DNA from: JAKVAV01 sp964651785
GTDB lineage: Bacteria; Bacteroidota; Bacteroidia; Flavobacteriales_D; Cryomorphaceae
Direction: 5' to 3'
Length of the DNA stretch: 14,428 nucleotides
Assembly (NCBI GenBank): GCA_964651785.1
Contig: CAZYWJ010000074.1
Span: 1 to 14,428, forward strand
Positions 1-8,442 of the stretch are shown here, one piece after another (within the stretch, counting starts at the first letter, position 1; the number at the start of each line of letters is the position of its first letter). The notes beneath the pieces were generated by a model that saw only the letters and a list, made by a program, of their open reading frames with translations, did not search any database and was not told the origin of the DNA. The position numbers and the translations under genes were made by a program.

Positions 1-1399
1 AGACGCCCATCATTGCTCGAAACGGATCGGCGAGCGCTTTGGAAATAAAGGAGATAAACTTGGCCCCTTCAGCGCCGTCTATCAGTCGGTGGTCGTAAGA
101 GAGGCTCAATGGCAAAATGGTCTTTTCTATCCACTCTCCATTATCATGGAATGGCTTCACCTCTGCTCGGGACAAACCGAGAATGGCGACTTGTGGCTTC
201 AGAATAATCGGAGTGAAGGATGTTCCGCCGATTCCTCCCAAATTTGAAATGGTGAAGGTGCCTCCCTTCATTTCATCCGGGGTCAGTTCACTGTTTCTTG
301 CCTTTTCGGCTAAATCGGTTAGTTCTTCTGCAATTTCAAAAAGATTCTTCTGCTCGGCATTGCGCAAAACGGGAACGAGTAATCCTTTCGGTGTATCCAC
401 CGCCACACCGATGTTGATGTACTTCTTGTAAACCACTTCTTTCTTTTCCATGTCAATGGAAGCGTTGAACTTTGGAAAGCGAATCAGGGCTGAAGCTGCA
501 ATCTTGATGGCGATGGAGGTGATGGTCAGCTTGGCTTCTTCTTTCTCCTGATACTTATCGATAAACTTTTCGACTTTGGAAATGTCCGTTTCGTCAAACT
601 GAAAAACATGGGGTATTTCAGTCCAAGCCTCTTGTGTTCGCTTGGCGGTTGTCAGCCTTATTTGAGAGAGCTCTTCACGTACCACCGGGCCTTCGTTGTT
701 TTGCTCTGAACTTGTTTTCTCCTTTTTCTCGGATTTTTGCGTTTCAGGTTCTTCGCCCTCCAAATCTTCTTCTAATATCCGCCCGTCACTACCCGTACCC
801 TTTACCGAATTGAGGTCTATCCCTCTTTCGCGAGCCAGTCTTCTCACTTTTGGTGAAGCGGGAATTTCGCTGCCTTCGCCACTCGGTTCTTCATCATCCG
901 ATTCCTCATCGTCCGTTTTCTCCGATTTTTCGCTTTTTGGTTCTTCTTTCGCTTTTTGGTCTTCTTCGGTCTTCTTTTCGTTTTCTTGTTCTTTTTTCTC
1001 TCTGTCTTCCTTTTTGTCTTCTTTTTCTTTTTTGTTTTCTTTTACATCCTCCTTCGAGTCTGAGTCATCCGTTTCTTCCTTAGATGAATCACTCTCTTCG
1101 TCCTCACCCTTGTCTCTCTTCTCGCTTTCTTCTTCGGCGTCGTTCTCATCATCCGAATCATCATCTCCCGATAGGATCATTACCACATCTCCCACATTCA
1201 CTTCATCGCCTTCCGATACTTTGATTTCCTTCACCGTTCCGCCCTCAGAGGCAGGTACATCGGCAGAAGCTTTATCCGTTTCCAAAGTCAGGATAGCATC
1301 TTCTTTTTCAATTTTATCTCCTTCGCTCACGAGGATTTCAGAAATGGTGGCGGAATCTACGCCCTCTGATATTTGCGGAATTTTAAGTTCTATCGGCAT
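1..1399 (-). CDS. aceF: Dihydrolipoyl acetyltransferase (E2) of pyruvate dehydrogenase, 3' end outside window
   Basis: E2 core of the pyruvate dehydrogenase complex, which transfers the acetyl group from its lipoyl arm to CoA in the cytoplasm. Reading back from ATG at 1399 gives 466 codons with no stop before the window edge. Residues 1-77 form one lipoyl domain, with the lipoylated lysine K43 in ETDKAS. Residues 79-176 are a highly charged linker. Residues about 180-215 are the peripheral-subunit (E1/E3) binding domain (PASPKVRRLARERGIDL). The catalytic acyltransferase domain runs from about 240, with the active-site motif DHRLIDG (H437). Only a few C-terminal residues should be missing. The start lies 3 bases after the aceE stop, so the two are almost certainly cotranscribed. 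The odd points are the single lipoyl domain and the D/E/K/S-rich linker in place of the usual Ala/Pro-rich one. Confidence is high from motifs and from the aceE neighbour. Confidence 0.96.
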   Translation of the reverse strand, partial: MPIELKIPQISEGVDSATISEILVSEGDKIEKEDAILTLETDKASADVPASEGGTVKEIKVSEGDEVNVGDVVMILSGDDDSDDENDAEEESEKRDKGEDEESDSSKEETDDSDSKEDVKENKKEKEDKKEDREKKEQENEKKTEEDQKAKEEPKSEKSEKTDDEESDDEEPSGEGSEIPASPKVRRLARERGIDLNSVKGTGSDGRILEEDLEGEEPETQKSEKKEKTSSEQNNEGPVVREELSQIRLTTAKRTQEAWTEIPHVFQFDETDISKVEKFIDKYQEKEEAKLTITSIAIKIAASALIRFPKFNASIDMEKKEVVYKKYINIGVAVDTPKGLLVPVLRNAEQKNLFEIAEELTDLAEKARNSELTPDEMKGGTFTISNLGGIGGTSFTPIILKPQVAILGLSRAEVKPFHDNGEWIEKTILPLSLSYDHRLIDGAEGAKFISFISKALADPFRAMMGV

Positions 1400-1402
1400 G
1401 GT

Positions 1403-4063
1403 TTAAACGGTTCTCGGGTTAATCTTCTCCTTGTTAATTTTCAATTTTTCAGCGGCTTCACCTGCTCTTTCCACGGCCAGTCTTCCCGTTTTTACTAAAC
1501 TCAAAATAGCTGCGTAAGCAATGTGATTTCGATCGACTTCGAAATATTCGCGTAACTCTTCGCGCGCCTCGCTTCTACCAAAACCGTCGGTACCCAGAAC
1601 GGTAAGGTGAACGGGCAGCCAAGGGGCAATGGACAAGGGCAGGGCTTTCACATAATCAGTGGCGGCCACCACCACTCCGCTCTCATCTTTGAAAGCTTTT
1701 TGCACGAAGCATTTGTCTTCTTTTCCTTTTGCTTCCAATCTGTTTTTGCGTTCTGTATCGATGGCATCATCATACAGCGCTTTGTAGGATGTCACGCTCC
1801 AGATATCAACAGCCACACTATAGTCTTCTTCCAATATTTCGGCGGCAGCCAAAACCTCTTTCATAATGGCTCCGCTTCCCAGCAGGTGCGCTTTTCGTTC
1901 TCCTTTATCCAGATTGGATTCTTTAAATCGATAGATGCCCTTCAAGATTCCTTCTTCCACTTTTTCGGGCTTGGGGGGCATGGGATACGTGTCATTTCCC
2001 ACCGTGAGGTAGTAAAAGATTTTTTCTTTGTCGGAGTACATCCGTTTTATACCGTCTCGAATGATGATGGCAATTTCGAATGCGAAGGCGGGATCGTAAG
2101 CCATGAGATTCGGAAAAGCAAGTGCATTGAGATGACTTTGACCATCCTGATGTTGCAATCCCTCACCGGGAATGCTCGTTCGTCCCGCGATTCCTCCTAC
2201 CAGAAACCCTCTTGCGCCTGCATCGGCTGCAGCCCACATCAGATCTCCCGTTCGTTGAAAACCGAACATGGAGTAGAAAAAATAGAACGGAATGGTGTTT
2301 ATTCCATGGGTATAGTGAGATGTGCCGGCCGCTATGAAGGAGCTCATACAGCCCGCCTCTGATATACCTTCTTCAAGGATGGCACCATCTTTTTGCTCGT
2401 TATAATAAAGCAGGCTTTCTTCGTCTACCGGATCGTATTTCTGTCCGTCGGGTGCGTAGATGCCCATTTTGCTGAAAAGCGACTCCATACCGAATGTTCT
2501 CGACTCATCGGGAATAATCGGAACGAGTAAATCACCGATAGTCTCCGATTCGTAGAGCTTTCCCATCATTCGCATCAGCGCCATGGTGGTGGCTACTTCG
2601 TCATCTCCCGAGCCTTCGAGAAACTCTTGGAAAATGTCTGGGTCAGGGGCTTCGATCGAAGGGCTCAAATCTTCGCGTGCCGGAAGAAATCCACCGAGTT
2701 TTTCGCGACGCTCTTTCAAGTACCGTATCTCCTCGCTATCCTCGTCAGGTCGAAGAAAGGGCAAATCGTCCAAGTCATCATCCTCTATCGGTACGTTGAA
2801 GAAATCGCGAAAAGCCTTGAGTTCTTCACTGCTGAGTTTTTTTGTTTTATGAGATACATTTCCCGCTTCTCCCGCCTTTCCCTGGCCATAGCCCTTAATG
2901 GTCTGCGCCAAAACGATGACGGGTTGATCTTCGGTATTTATCGCCTCTGAATAAGCTTGGTAGATTTTATGCGGATCGTGACCGCCGCGCTTCCACTTTT
3001 TCAATTCTTCATCAGAAAAGTCAGCTACCAGAGCGCTGAGTTCCTCGTCATCACCGAATAGTTTATCACGCAAATAGCCACCCTCTTCGTGAGCCATTTT
3101 CTGAAGCTCACCATCGGGAATGGTATTCAAGCGACGAATGAGTTTTTCTCTCTGCTCACCGTCCAGAACTTTGTCCCAATCGCGTCCCCAGAGCACTTTG
3201 ATAACCTTCCATCCGGCTCCTTTAAACAAGGTCTCCAATTCGTCAATGATTTTTCTGTTTCCGCGTACGGGTCCGTCGAGCCGTTGCAGATTGCAGTCGA
3301 TAACGAAGATGAGGTTGCCGAGATTTTCGCGAGCGGCCAGCGAAATAGCTCCGCGTGATTCAGGCTCGTCCATTTCGCCATCACCCATAAAAGCCCAGAC
3401 TTTTGAGTCATTCTTTTCGATCAATCCACGCTGAAACATGTAGCGATCGAAGCGTGCGCGATAAATGGCAGTGATGGATGCGAGTCCCATGGATACTGTC
3501 GGGAACTTCCAAAAATCGGGCATCAATCGAGGGTGGGGGTAGGAGGTGAGCCCCGGCTCATCTTGCAATTCGCGACGAAAATTTTTGAGTTGAATCTCGT
3601 CAATACGACCTTCCAAAAAAGCCCGCGCGTAAATTCCCGGTGAGGCATGACCTTGGAAATAGACACTGTCCGCTATTTTCTCATCACTTATTTTGAAGAA
3701 ATGATTGAAGCCGACTTCCCAGAGATTGGCTATGGAACCGTATGTCGAGATGTGTCCGCCCGTTCCTTCTTTTCGGCGGTTTGCTTTCACCACCATGGCC
3801 ATCGCATTCCAGCGAATGAGAGCCATGAGTTTACTTTCTAAAGCTTCGTCACCGGGGTAGGGTTTCTCTTCATCCGTAGAAATGGTGTTGATGTAAGAAG
3901 TCTTAATCAGCTCGGAAGCGGAAATACCTTTTTTCAATGCCTCACTGTGGAGAAGGCGCAACAGTTCGAGCCCTCTTTCAGTTGATTCCTCTTCGAGGAC
4001 GTATCGCAGTGAGTCCAGCCACTCTTTGTTTTCGATGCGGCGGAGTTCCGTTTTTTCATCCAT
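1403..4063 (-). CDS. aceE: Pyruvate dehydrogenase E1, homodimeric AceE type
   Basis: Thiamine-diphosphate-dependent E1 that decarboxylates pyruvate and reductively acetylates the lipoyl group of E2. The 886 residues match the length of the homodimeric AceE family (E. coli about 887), unlike the split PdhA/PdhB type. Visible motifs are GTGGHIS (about 100-106), GHASPGIYARAFLEGR (138-153), the ThDP/Mg motif starting GDGEMDEPES at 227 and closing with N258 in DCNLQ, and GEGLQHQDGQSHLN in the transketolase-like second half. The N-terminal 40-50 residues are charged and helical, as expected for the segment that docks on the E2 binding domain. The stop lies 3 bases before the aceF start. The ATG at 4063 follows a purine-rich GGAGAGGT stretch that could act as a ribosome binding site. 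It sits 31 bases downstream of the small membrane-protein gene on the same strand. Confidence 0.97.
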   Translation of the reverse strand: MDEKTELRRIENKEWLDSLRYVLEEESTERGLELLRLLHSEALKKGISASELIKTSYINTISTDEEKPYPGDEALESKLMALIRWNAMAMVVKANRRKEGTGGHISTYGSIANLWEVGFNHFFKISDEKIADSVYFQGHASPGIYARAFLEGRIDEIQLKNFRRELQDEPGLTSYPHPRLMPDFWKFPTVSMGLASITAIYRARFDRYMFQRGLIEKNDSKVWAFMGDGEMDEPESRGAISLAARENLGNLIFVIDCNLQRLDGPVRGNRKIIDELETLFKGAGWKVIKVLWGRDWDKVLDGEQREKLIRRLNTIPDGELQKMAHEEGGYLRDKLFGDDEELSALVADFSDEELKKWKRGGHDPHKIYQAYSEAINTEDQPVIVLAQTIKGYGQGKAGEAGNVSHKTKKLSSEELKAFRDFFNVPIEDDDLDDLPFLRPDEDSEEIRYLKERREKLGGFLPAREDLSPSIEAPDPDIFQEFLEGSGDDEVATTMALMRMMGKLYESETIGDLLVPIIPDESRTFGMESLFSKMGIYAPDGQKYDPVDEESLLYYNEQKDGAILEEGISEAGCMSSFIAAGTSHYTHGINTIPFYFFYSMFGFQRTGDLMWAAADAGARGFLVGGIAGRTSIPGEGLQHQDGQSHLNALAFPNLMAYDPAFAFEIAIIIRDGIKRMYSDKEKIFYYLTVGNDTYPMPPKPEKVEEGILKGIYRFKESNLDKGERKAHLLGSGAIMKEVLAAAEILEEDYSVAVDIWSVTSYKALYDDAIDTERKNRLEAKGKEDKCFVQKAFKDESGVVVAATDYVKALPLSIAPWLPVHLTVLGTDGFGRSEAREELREYFEVDRNHIAYAAILSLVKTGRLAVERAGEAAEKLKINKEKINPRTV

Positions 4064-4094
4064 ACCTCTCCATTAAGGCAAGGCATGTACCAAA

Positions 4095-4628
4095 TCAAAG
4101 GGCCAGAGTATTTTGAGAAAGTTCCGTTTTTGCCGGTGGAAGATTCATTTCAGCAATGAACGCTTTCATTTTGTGCATTTCATCTCGTGATAGGGATTTG
4201 CCGAATTGAGCAAAAAGGTAGAGGGCCACCCCGAAAAGTATAAACCCAATCCCCATCCACAATCCCCACATGTCTTTTTCCAAACTGTACTGCGATGAGG
4301 CAATCATAAAACCCACCAAGGCTCCGAAACCCGTCAGGGCATAAAAGAACATAAACATCGTCCAAACCACGGGGGCCGGGGCCAGCAGGCAGCGAATAAC
4401 CGTCACGTTCACATCGTCATCGTCTTCCCGTACGGAAATGTCCATTTGCGGAGACCAAAAATGTTTTTTGCTTGGATGAATGCGAATGATAAAATGTCCT
4501 TTGGTATAGGTTGATCCGAACGCTTCGGGATTCTCGCTTTCGAGTTTATTCGCAATAAGTTGCTCCACTTCTTCGCACGAAAGTGTGGTCTCTATTCTAA
4601 ATCGAGGCCTGAAGGTTAAATCGGACAT
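4095..4628 (-). CDS. Two-helix membrane protein of unknown function
   Basis: I do not recognise a named function. From ATG at 4628 the protein has 177 residues. An upstream TTG at 4646 would add six residues, and I prefer the ATG. Residues 1-85 look like a soluble alpha/beta domain: a segment resembling 'ETTLSCEEVEQLIANKL', then beta strands and an acidic run EDDDD near 68-72. Two hydrophobic helices follow at about 87-110 and 119-141, and the C-terminal tail of about 35 residues is charged. This layout (small globular N-domain plus a two-helix hairpin near the C-terminus) recurs in uncharacterised Bacteroidota membrane proteins, so a membrane-anchored cytoplasmic domain is an inference. It lies 35 bases after the DUF1905 gene and 31 bases before aceE on the same strand. 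Cotranscription with the pyruvate dehydrogenase genes is therefore possible but not shown. Confidence 0.8.
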   Translation of the reverse strand: MSDLTFRPRFRIETTLSCEEVEQLIANKLESENPEAFGSTYTKGHFIIRIHPSKKHFWSPQMDISVREDDDDVNVTVIRCLLAPAPVVWTMFMFFYALTGFGALVGFMIASSQYSLEKDMWGLWMGIGFILFGVALYLFAQFGKSLSRDEMHKMKAFIAEMNLPPAKTELSQNTLAL

Positions 4629-4663
4629 AGTAGATGATGGCCTCAAGATAAATCATTTTCAGG

Positions 4664-5212
4664 TTACGAGGGAAACTCTCTTGCTTGTCGATTGGCTTCT
4701 TTCATTTCCTGACTCAGCGCTTTGTATTCAATTTTGCCTTTATTCTTTTTCAAATGCTCGGCGTAAACGAATGCTCTTCTGATTTTTATATCGGATGATT
4801 TAACTGATGCCACCGAGTGGATGATGTTGCGCATTCGCCCGGGTGTCAGCTCATGAAAAAGTTTGTCGGCATACTCATCCTGATCTAAAACCTCTCGCAG
4901 TTCTACGGGCATTTCCATTCCGTACTCGCTTCGGTCTTTTTCGAGTTGAATGGCAATCTCGTCGCCGTTTCTCACACCCAAAGCTTTCTTTCTGGCCTTA
5001 TTGAGCAAAATGAACCAAGACCCTTCGCCATCCGGAAGAATAGCGCAGTGAAATGGCCGAATTCCTGAAATATGGCAGATCACCCTTCTGTCTTTTCCTT
5101 CAATTAACTTCTCAGCAATGGAGTTGGGAATCGGCAGTATGTTCGACCACATTTCTTCTTCGAATGACTTTAGGCGTGTCGTTACACCGTGCATTTCGCT
5201 CATACTTTCCAT
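4664..5212 (-). CDS. DUF1905 / YdeI-OmpD-associated family protein
   Basis: 182 residues with two recognisable parts. Residues about 10-93 fit DUF1905, a small beta-barrel (AbrB-like) domain, with the typical stretch FHCAILPDGEGSWFILLNK and a closing strand pair around LGVRNGDEIAIQL. Residues about 112-172 fit the YdeI/OmpD-associated helical domain (LFHELTPGRMRNIIHSVAS, then a K-rich helix). Members are widespread in bacteria. Some are annotated as bacteriocin-protection or stress-related, but no enzyme activity is established, so I give no function. There are three in-frame ATGs (5212, 5203, 5194). I took the first, though a later one is equally possible because the N-terminal residues are not conserved. 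It is divergent from the M43 protease gene, with 68 bases between the two start codons, and is the first of the four co-oriented minus-strand genes. Confidence 0.87.
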   Translation of the reverse strand: MESMSEMHGVTTRLKSFEEEMWSNILPIPNSIAEKLIEGKDRRVICHISGIRPFHCAILPDGEGSWFILLNKARKKALGVRNGDEIAIQLEKDRSEYGMEMPVELREVLDQDEYADKLFHELTPGRMRNIIHSVASVKSSDIKIRRAFVYAEHLKKNKGKIEYKALSQEMKEANRQAREFPS

Positions 5213-5267
5213 ATATTGGTCCGAATTTCAGATTGAAGAGTCATCAAAGGTCTTCATCATTTTTAAC

Positions 5268-5275
5268 CAAAAGTA
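5268..5275 (-). promoter_or_regulatory. Candidate -7 promoter element for the DUF1905 gene
   Basis: The minus strand reads TACTTTTG, a full match to the Bacteroidota -7 consensus TAnnTTTG. It is about 55 bases upstream of the start codon at 5212, inside the short divergent intergenic region. I see no clear TTG at -33, so this is a weak call. Confidence 0.25.
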
Positions 5276-5280
5276 AGAAC

Positions 5281-6891
5281 ATGTATAGAATCAGTTTGGC
5301 CATCATCATAATCGGCCTATTTGCCTTTTCGGCAACAGCGCAGGAAACCGTGAAATGTTATTCTACAGAGCACGAACTCGAATTACAAGACAAATATTCT
5401 CATCGTTCTGATCAGCATGAGTTTGAGCGATGGATGTCAAAGGAGTTGAAAGAGGGTCGGATGAAGTCAGACCGTGGTGTGGTAACCATCCCTATCGTTT
5501 TTCATATTATGCATTCAGGGACGGCCGTTGGCTCGGGATTGAATATCTCTTCCGCTCTGATCGATGCTCAGGTACAACAACTTAACGATGATTTCAGAAG
5601 AGCTACGGGCACCGCGGGTTTTAATACCAATCCGGTAGGTGCTGATTTAGAAATTGAGTTTTGCTTGGCAGCCGTAGATCCTGACGGAAATGTTCTTTCT
5701 GAGCCGGGAATCGATCGAATCAATGCTCCTTCAATCGGGTTGCAGTCTCCGGGTTATACGGTCAATTATCTCGACAATACCGTAAAACCGGCAACAATAT
5801 GGGATCCTGAGCAATATGTCAATGTTTGGGTTTCACCGATCAACTTATTTTTCTTCACCGTGTTGGGCTATGCCCAATTTCCGAGTCTCTCAGGGCTTGC
5901 CGGTCTGAATGAGGATGAAGGCCTGGCCTTGACCGATGGTGTAGTAGTCTCTACGGAAACCGTGGGTTCAATTAATTTCCCAAACCCCAATGGCGGTGCC
6001 GTAGGAGGTGGCCGAACACTAACCCATGAACTGGGACACTTCTTTGGCCTGCGCCATATTTGGGGAGACGGCGGATGTGGCGCTGACGATTTTTGCAGCG
6101 ATACGCCTTTATCCGATGGCTCCAATTCAGGATGTCAAATCGGTTCGGTATCCTGTGGGTCGGTAGATATGGTGGAGAACTACATGGACTACAGCAACGA
6201 TGCATGTATGAACATTTTCACTCAAGATCAAAAAGCAAGAGTGGATGCCGTACTCCTCAATAGTCCGAGAAGGGTAGAGTTACTTTCGAGCAATGCCTGC
6301 TCTACCGATGCAGTTGCTTGCGAAAATCCTTATCCTGCCGTTGAGAATTTATCAGCAACTAATGTTGCGAACGGTGTTCAATTGTCATGGACACCGATAG
6401 AAGGATCAATCGGATGTCAGATAAGAGCAGGTTTGTCATCAGTGGGTTTTCAAACAACCGTTACGGTTTTCGGATCTGAGGCTTCAGAATTTTTTGTGCC
6501 TGCCGGCGCGGTGCAGTCCGGTGAAACGTACCAATGGCAGGTGCGTTGCGGATGCTCGCAAAATCCGTTGGTTGTCGGACCGTGGTCCTCTACGGGATTT
6601 TTCAACGTCGGTTCAGCCATCGCCTTGCAGCATACCTCCCGTTCCGCTGCGGTGGAAGATTTGCGACTCTTTCCAAATCCGGCTGAAAATTTCCTTACAG
6701 TTGAAAGCACCGGAATTGCGGAATACACCATTTTTGATTTGAAAGGAGTTGCAATTAGGAGAGAGCGCATCACCGGAACGGATCAAAGTCAGATCCGGAT
6801 TGATGTGACTTCTTTTGAACCCGGCTTTTATCTCATCTCAGCATCTGATAAGAGCGGCGGCGTGCAAAGAGCGACTTTCGTAGTAAACTAA
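5281..6891 (+). CDS. Secreted M43-family zinc metalloprotease with FnIII-like domain and T9SS sorting domain
   Basis: 536-residue secreted endopeptidase related to pappalysin/cytophagalysin (M43). The ATG at 5281 is chosen because it begins a clean signal peptide (MYRISLAIIIIGLFAFSATA, cleavage near residue 20). The longer frame from 5053 would overlap the divergent gene and bury this signal. The catalytic domain spans about 67-330. It has the zinc motif HELGHFFGLRH at 249-259 (H249, H253 and H259 as ligands, E250 catalytic), a DTP motif and Cys-rich loop after it, and the Met-turn NYMDYS with M302. Residues about 348-443 resemble a fibronectin type III fold. Residues 461-536 are a type A Por/T9SS C-terminal sorting domain (LRLFPNPAENFLTVES at its start, GFYLISASD near its end). 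It is therefore predicted to cross the outer membrane by T9SS and be released or anchored at the surface. A terminator follows directly. The substrate is unknown. Confidence 0.93.
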   Translation: MYRISLAIIIIGLFAFSATAQETVKCYSTEHELELQDKYSHRSDQHEFERWMSKELKEGRMKSDRGVVTIPIVFHIMHSGTAVGSGLNISSALIDAQVQQLNDDFRRATGTAGFNTNPVGADLEIEFCLAAVDPDGNVLSEPGIDRINAPSIGLQSPGYTVNYLDNTVKPATIWDPEQYVNVWVSPINLFFFTVLGYAQFPSLSGLAGLNEDEGLALTDGVVVSTETVGSINFPNPNGGAVGGGRTLTHELGHFFGLRHIWGDGGCGADDFCSDTPLSDGSNSGCQIGSVSCGSVDMVENYMDYSNDACMNIFTQDQKARVDAVLLNSPRRVELLSSNACSTDAVACENPYPAVENLSATNVANGVQLSWTPIEGSIGCQIRAGLSSVGFQTTVTVFGSEASEFFVPAGAVQSGETYQWQVRCGCSQNPLVVGPWSSTGFFNVGSAIALQHTSRSAAVEDLRLFPNPAENFLTVESTGIAEYTIFDLKGVAIRRERITGTDQSQIRIDVTSFEPGFYLISASDKSGGVQRATFVVN

Positions 6892-6907
6892 CTCAACGGT
6901 TTCAGAC

Positions 6908-6959
6908 ATGAAGCTCGTGAATCGCTTTTCCAAATGCGATTCATGAGCTTTATTTTTTT
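6908..6959 (+). terminator. Rho-independent terminator after the M43 protease
   Basis: The stem AAGCTCGTGAATCGC (6911-6925) pairs with GCGATTCATGAGCTT (6936-6950) across a 10-base loop. There is one G-T wobble, and the stem can extend outward by three more pairs. TATTTTTTT follows. It lies 17 bases after the protease stop, which insulates the symporter gene starting at 6971. Confidence 0.92.
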
Positions 6960-6970
6960 ATAATGTCCCC

Positions 6971-8401
6971 ATGCATTGGATAGATCTTACCATATTCTTC
7001 GTTTACCTCTTGGCCATGCTTGGCGTTGGTTATTACTTTCTAAAATCAAATAAAGGCTCGGAAGATTACTATCTCGCGGGTCGAAATATGGGTTCATGGC
7101 ATATCGGACTCTCCGTAGTTGCCACTGATGTGGGTGGTGGATTTTCCATCGGGCTGGGTGGCTTGGGTTTTACCATGGGGCTCAGTGGAAGCTGGATGCT
7201 ATTTACGGGACTTATCGGTGCTTGGCTGGCTGCTGCATTTCTCATTCCTAAGGTTTTCGAACTTGGGCGACGCATTAACCTTTTTACTTTTCCCCAAGTT
7301 TTCCAAGAGATTTACGGAAGAAGGGTTGCATTGATTGCAGCTATCATTTCCGCCATCGGGTATTTGGGATTTACTTCTTCGCAAATGTTGGCAGGAGCCA
7401 AACTCGCCTCGGCTACCTTTCCTTCCGTCAGTTTGGATATGGCACTTTTAGTAATGGGAATTGTAGCGGTCATCTACACCGTGATGGGCGGATTGAAAGC
7501 GGTGATTTATACCGATACCATTCAATGGATTATACTGTTGGCAGGACTGCTGTTTATCGGACTTCCTCTCGGCTATTCGGCTATCGGAGGAATAGAAGGA
7601 TTGCGCAATGAGACGGATACAGCTCTGCTCACCCTGACCAACCTTTCCTGGCAAGATATTGTAAACTGGTCGATCACCATTATCCCGATTTGGTTTATCG
7701 GAATGACGCTTTATCAGCGAATCTATGCCTCTCGAGATGTAAAGCAAGCCAAGAAGGCGTGGTACATCGCGGGGCTTTTCGAGTGGCCGATTATGGCATT
7801 CATGGGTGTTTTGCTCGGGCTTTTCGCCAAAGTAGCTGCCGAGCAAGGAATGTTTACCGAAGTAGGTTATGCAGGCGCATCGGGGATGGATGCAGAAATC
7901 GGATTGCCTCTATTGCTGAGCACCATTTTACCCGTCGGGTTGATGGGATTGATGATGTCGGCCTATTTCAGTGCCATTCTCTCTACTGCCGATAGCTGCC
8001 TGATGGCCTGCTCGGGAAATGTGGTTTCGGACATCATGATGCGTTTCGGCTTTTTCAAATCAAAAAATGATCTGCGGCTAAGCCAATGGGCTACTTTGGT
8101 AATCGGTGCCATTGCCTTGCTCATTGCGTTGTATATGGAAAGTGTTTTAGACCTCATGCTTCATTCCTACGCCTTTATGGTATCAGGGCTTTTTATTCCC
8201 GTATTGTTCGGCCTTTACGGCAAAAATCCATCGGAAAGAGCGGCTCTGGTTTCGATGATAATAGGGGGAGGGCTGACTTTAGGTTTGACTATTTTTGTAG
8301 TAGAAGATCTGCCGTTGGGACTTGACCCGATAGCATTTGGGTTGGTGGCAGCGATTTTATCATTTTTAATGATGCCGACTAAAAAACTAAAGCCTGCTTG
8401 A
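6971..8401 (+). CDS. Sodium:solute symporter (SSS family)
   Basis: 476-residue inner-membrane transporter of the sodium:solute symporter family (PutP/SGLT type), taking up a solute with Na+. The sequence is hydrophobic nearly throughout and fits about 13 transmembrane helices. Helix 2 carries GLSVVATDVGGGFSIGLGG, which aligns with the PutP segment holding its A53, D55 and M56; here these are A51, D53 and V54. Helix 9 (TM8 in LeuT numbering) carries SAILSTADSCLMACSGN, whose A335, S338 and T339 match the PutP Na+-site residues A337, S340 and T341. The Na+ site therefore looks intact. The substrate cannot be read from the sequence; proline, sugar, sialic acid and others are all possible. The start is ATG 6971, just after a terminator, so it needs its own promoter, which I could not find. 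The stop codon lies within an inverted repeat shared with the convergent lipoprotein gene. Confidence 0.95.
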   Translation: MHWIDLTIFFVYLLAMLGVGYYFLKSNKGSEDYYLAGRNMGSWHIGLSVVATDVGGGFSIGLGGLGFTMGLSGSWMLFTGLIGAWLAAAFLIPKVFELGRRINLFTFPQVFQEIYGRRVALIAAIISAIGYLGFTSSQMLAGAKLASATFPSVSLDMALLVMGIVAVIYTVMGGLKAVIYTDTIQWIILLAGLLFIGLPLGYSAIGGIEGLRNETDTALLTLTNLSWQDIVNWSITIIPIWFIGMTLYQRIYASRDVKQAKKAWYIAGLFEWPIMAFMGVLLGLFAKVAAEQGMFTEVGYAGASGMDAEIGLPLLLSTILPVGLMGLMMSAYFSAILSTADSCLMACSGNVVSDIMMRFGFFKSKNDLRLSQWATLVIGAIALLIALYMESVLDLMLHSYAFMVSGLFIPVLFGLYGKNPSERAALVSMIIGGGLTLGLTIFVVEDLPLGLDPIAFGLVAAILSFLMMPTKKLKPA

Positions 8402-8424
8402 GATTTCTCCCAAGCAGGCTTTAG
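8381..8424 (-). terminator. Terminator of the lipoprotein gene, embedded in the symporter 3' end
   Basis: CTAAAGCCTGCTTG (8387-8400) and CAAGCAGGCTTTAG (8411-8424) form a perfect 14-bp stem with a 10-base loop. On the minus strand it is followed by TTTTTT (8386-8381), so it is a canonical terminator for the lipoprotein gene. On the plus strand no T-tract follows, so it is at most a 3'-end hairpin for the symporter mRNA. The left arm encodes the last symporter codons and part of the TGA. Confidence 0.88.
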
Positions 8425-8442
8425 AAAGGAAGTAAGATTCTC

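Noticed and set aside
696..1406. Plus-strand Ser/Phe-rich open frame of 236 residues
   Set aside because: It is the antisense shadow of the D/E/K-rich aceF linker. Composition is extremely biased and the opposite strand has clear E2 domains.
1607..2362. Plus-strand 251-residue open frame opposite aceE
   Set aside because: It is antisense to a well-conserved part of aceE and shows no domain or signal that I recognise.
5053..5280. N-terminal extension of the M43 protease to an ATG at 5053
   Set aside because: It overlaps the divergent DUF1905 gene and would place the signal peptide internally. The ATG at 5281 gives a clean signal peptide.
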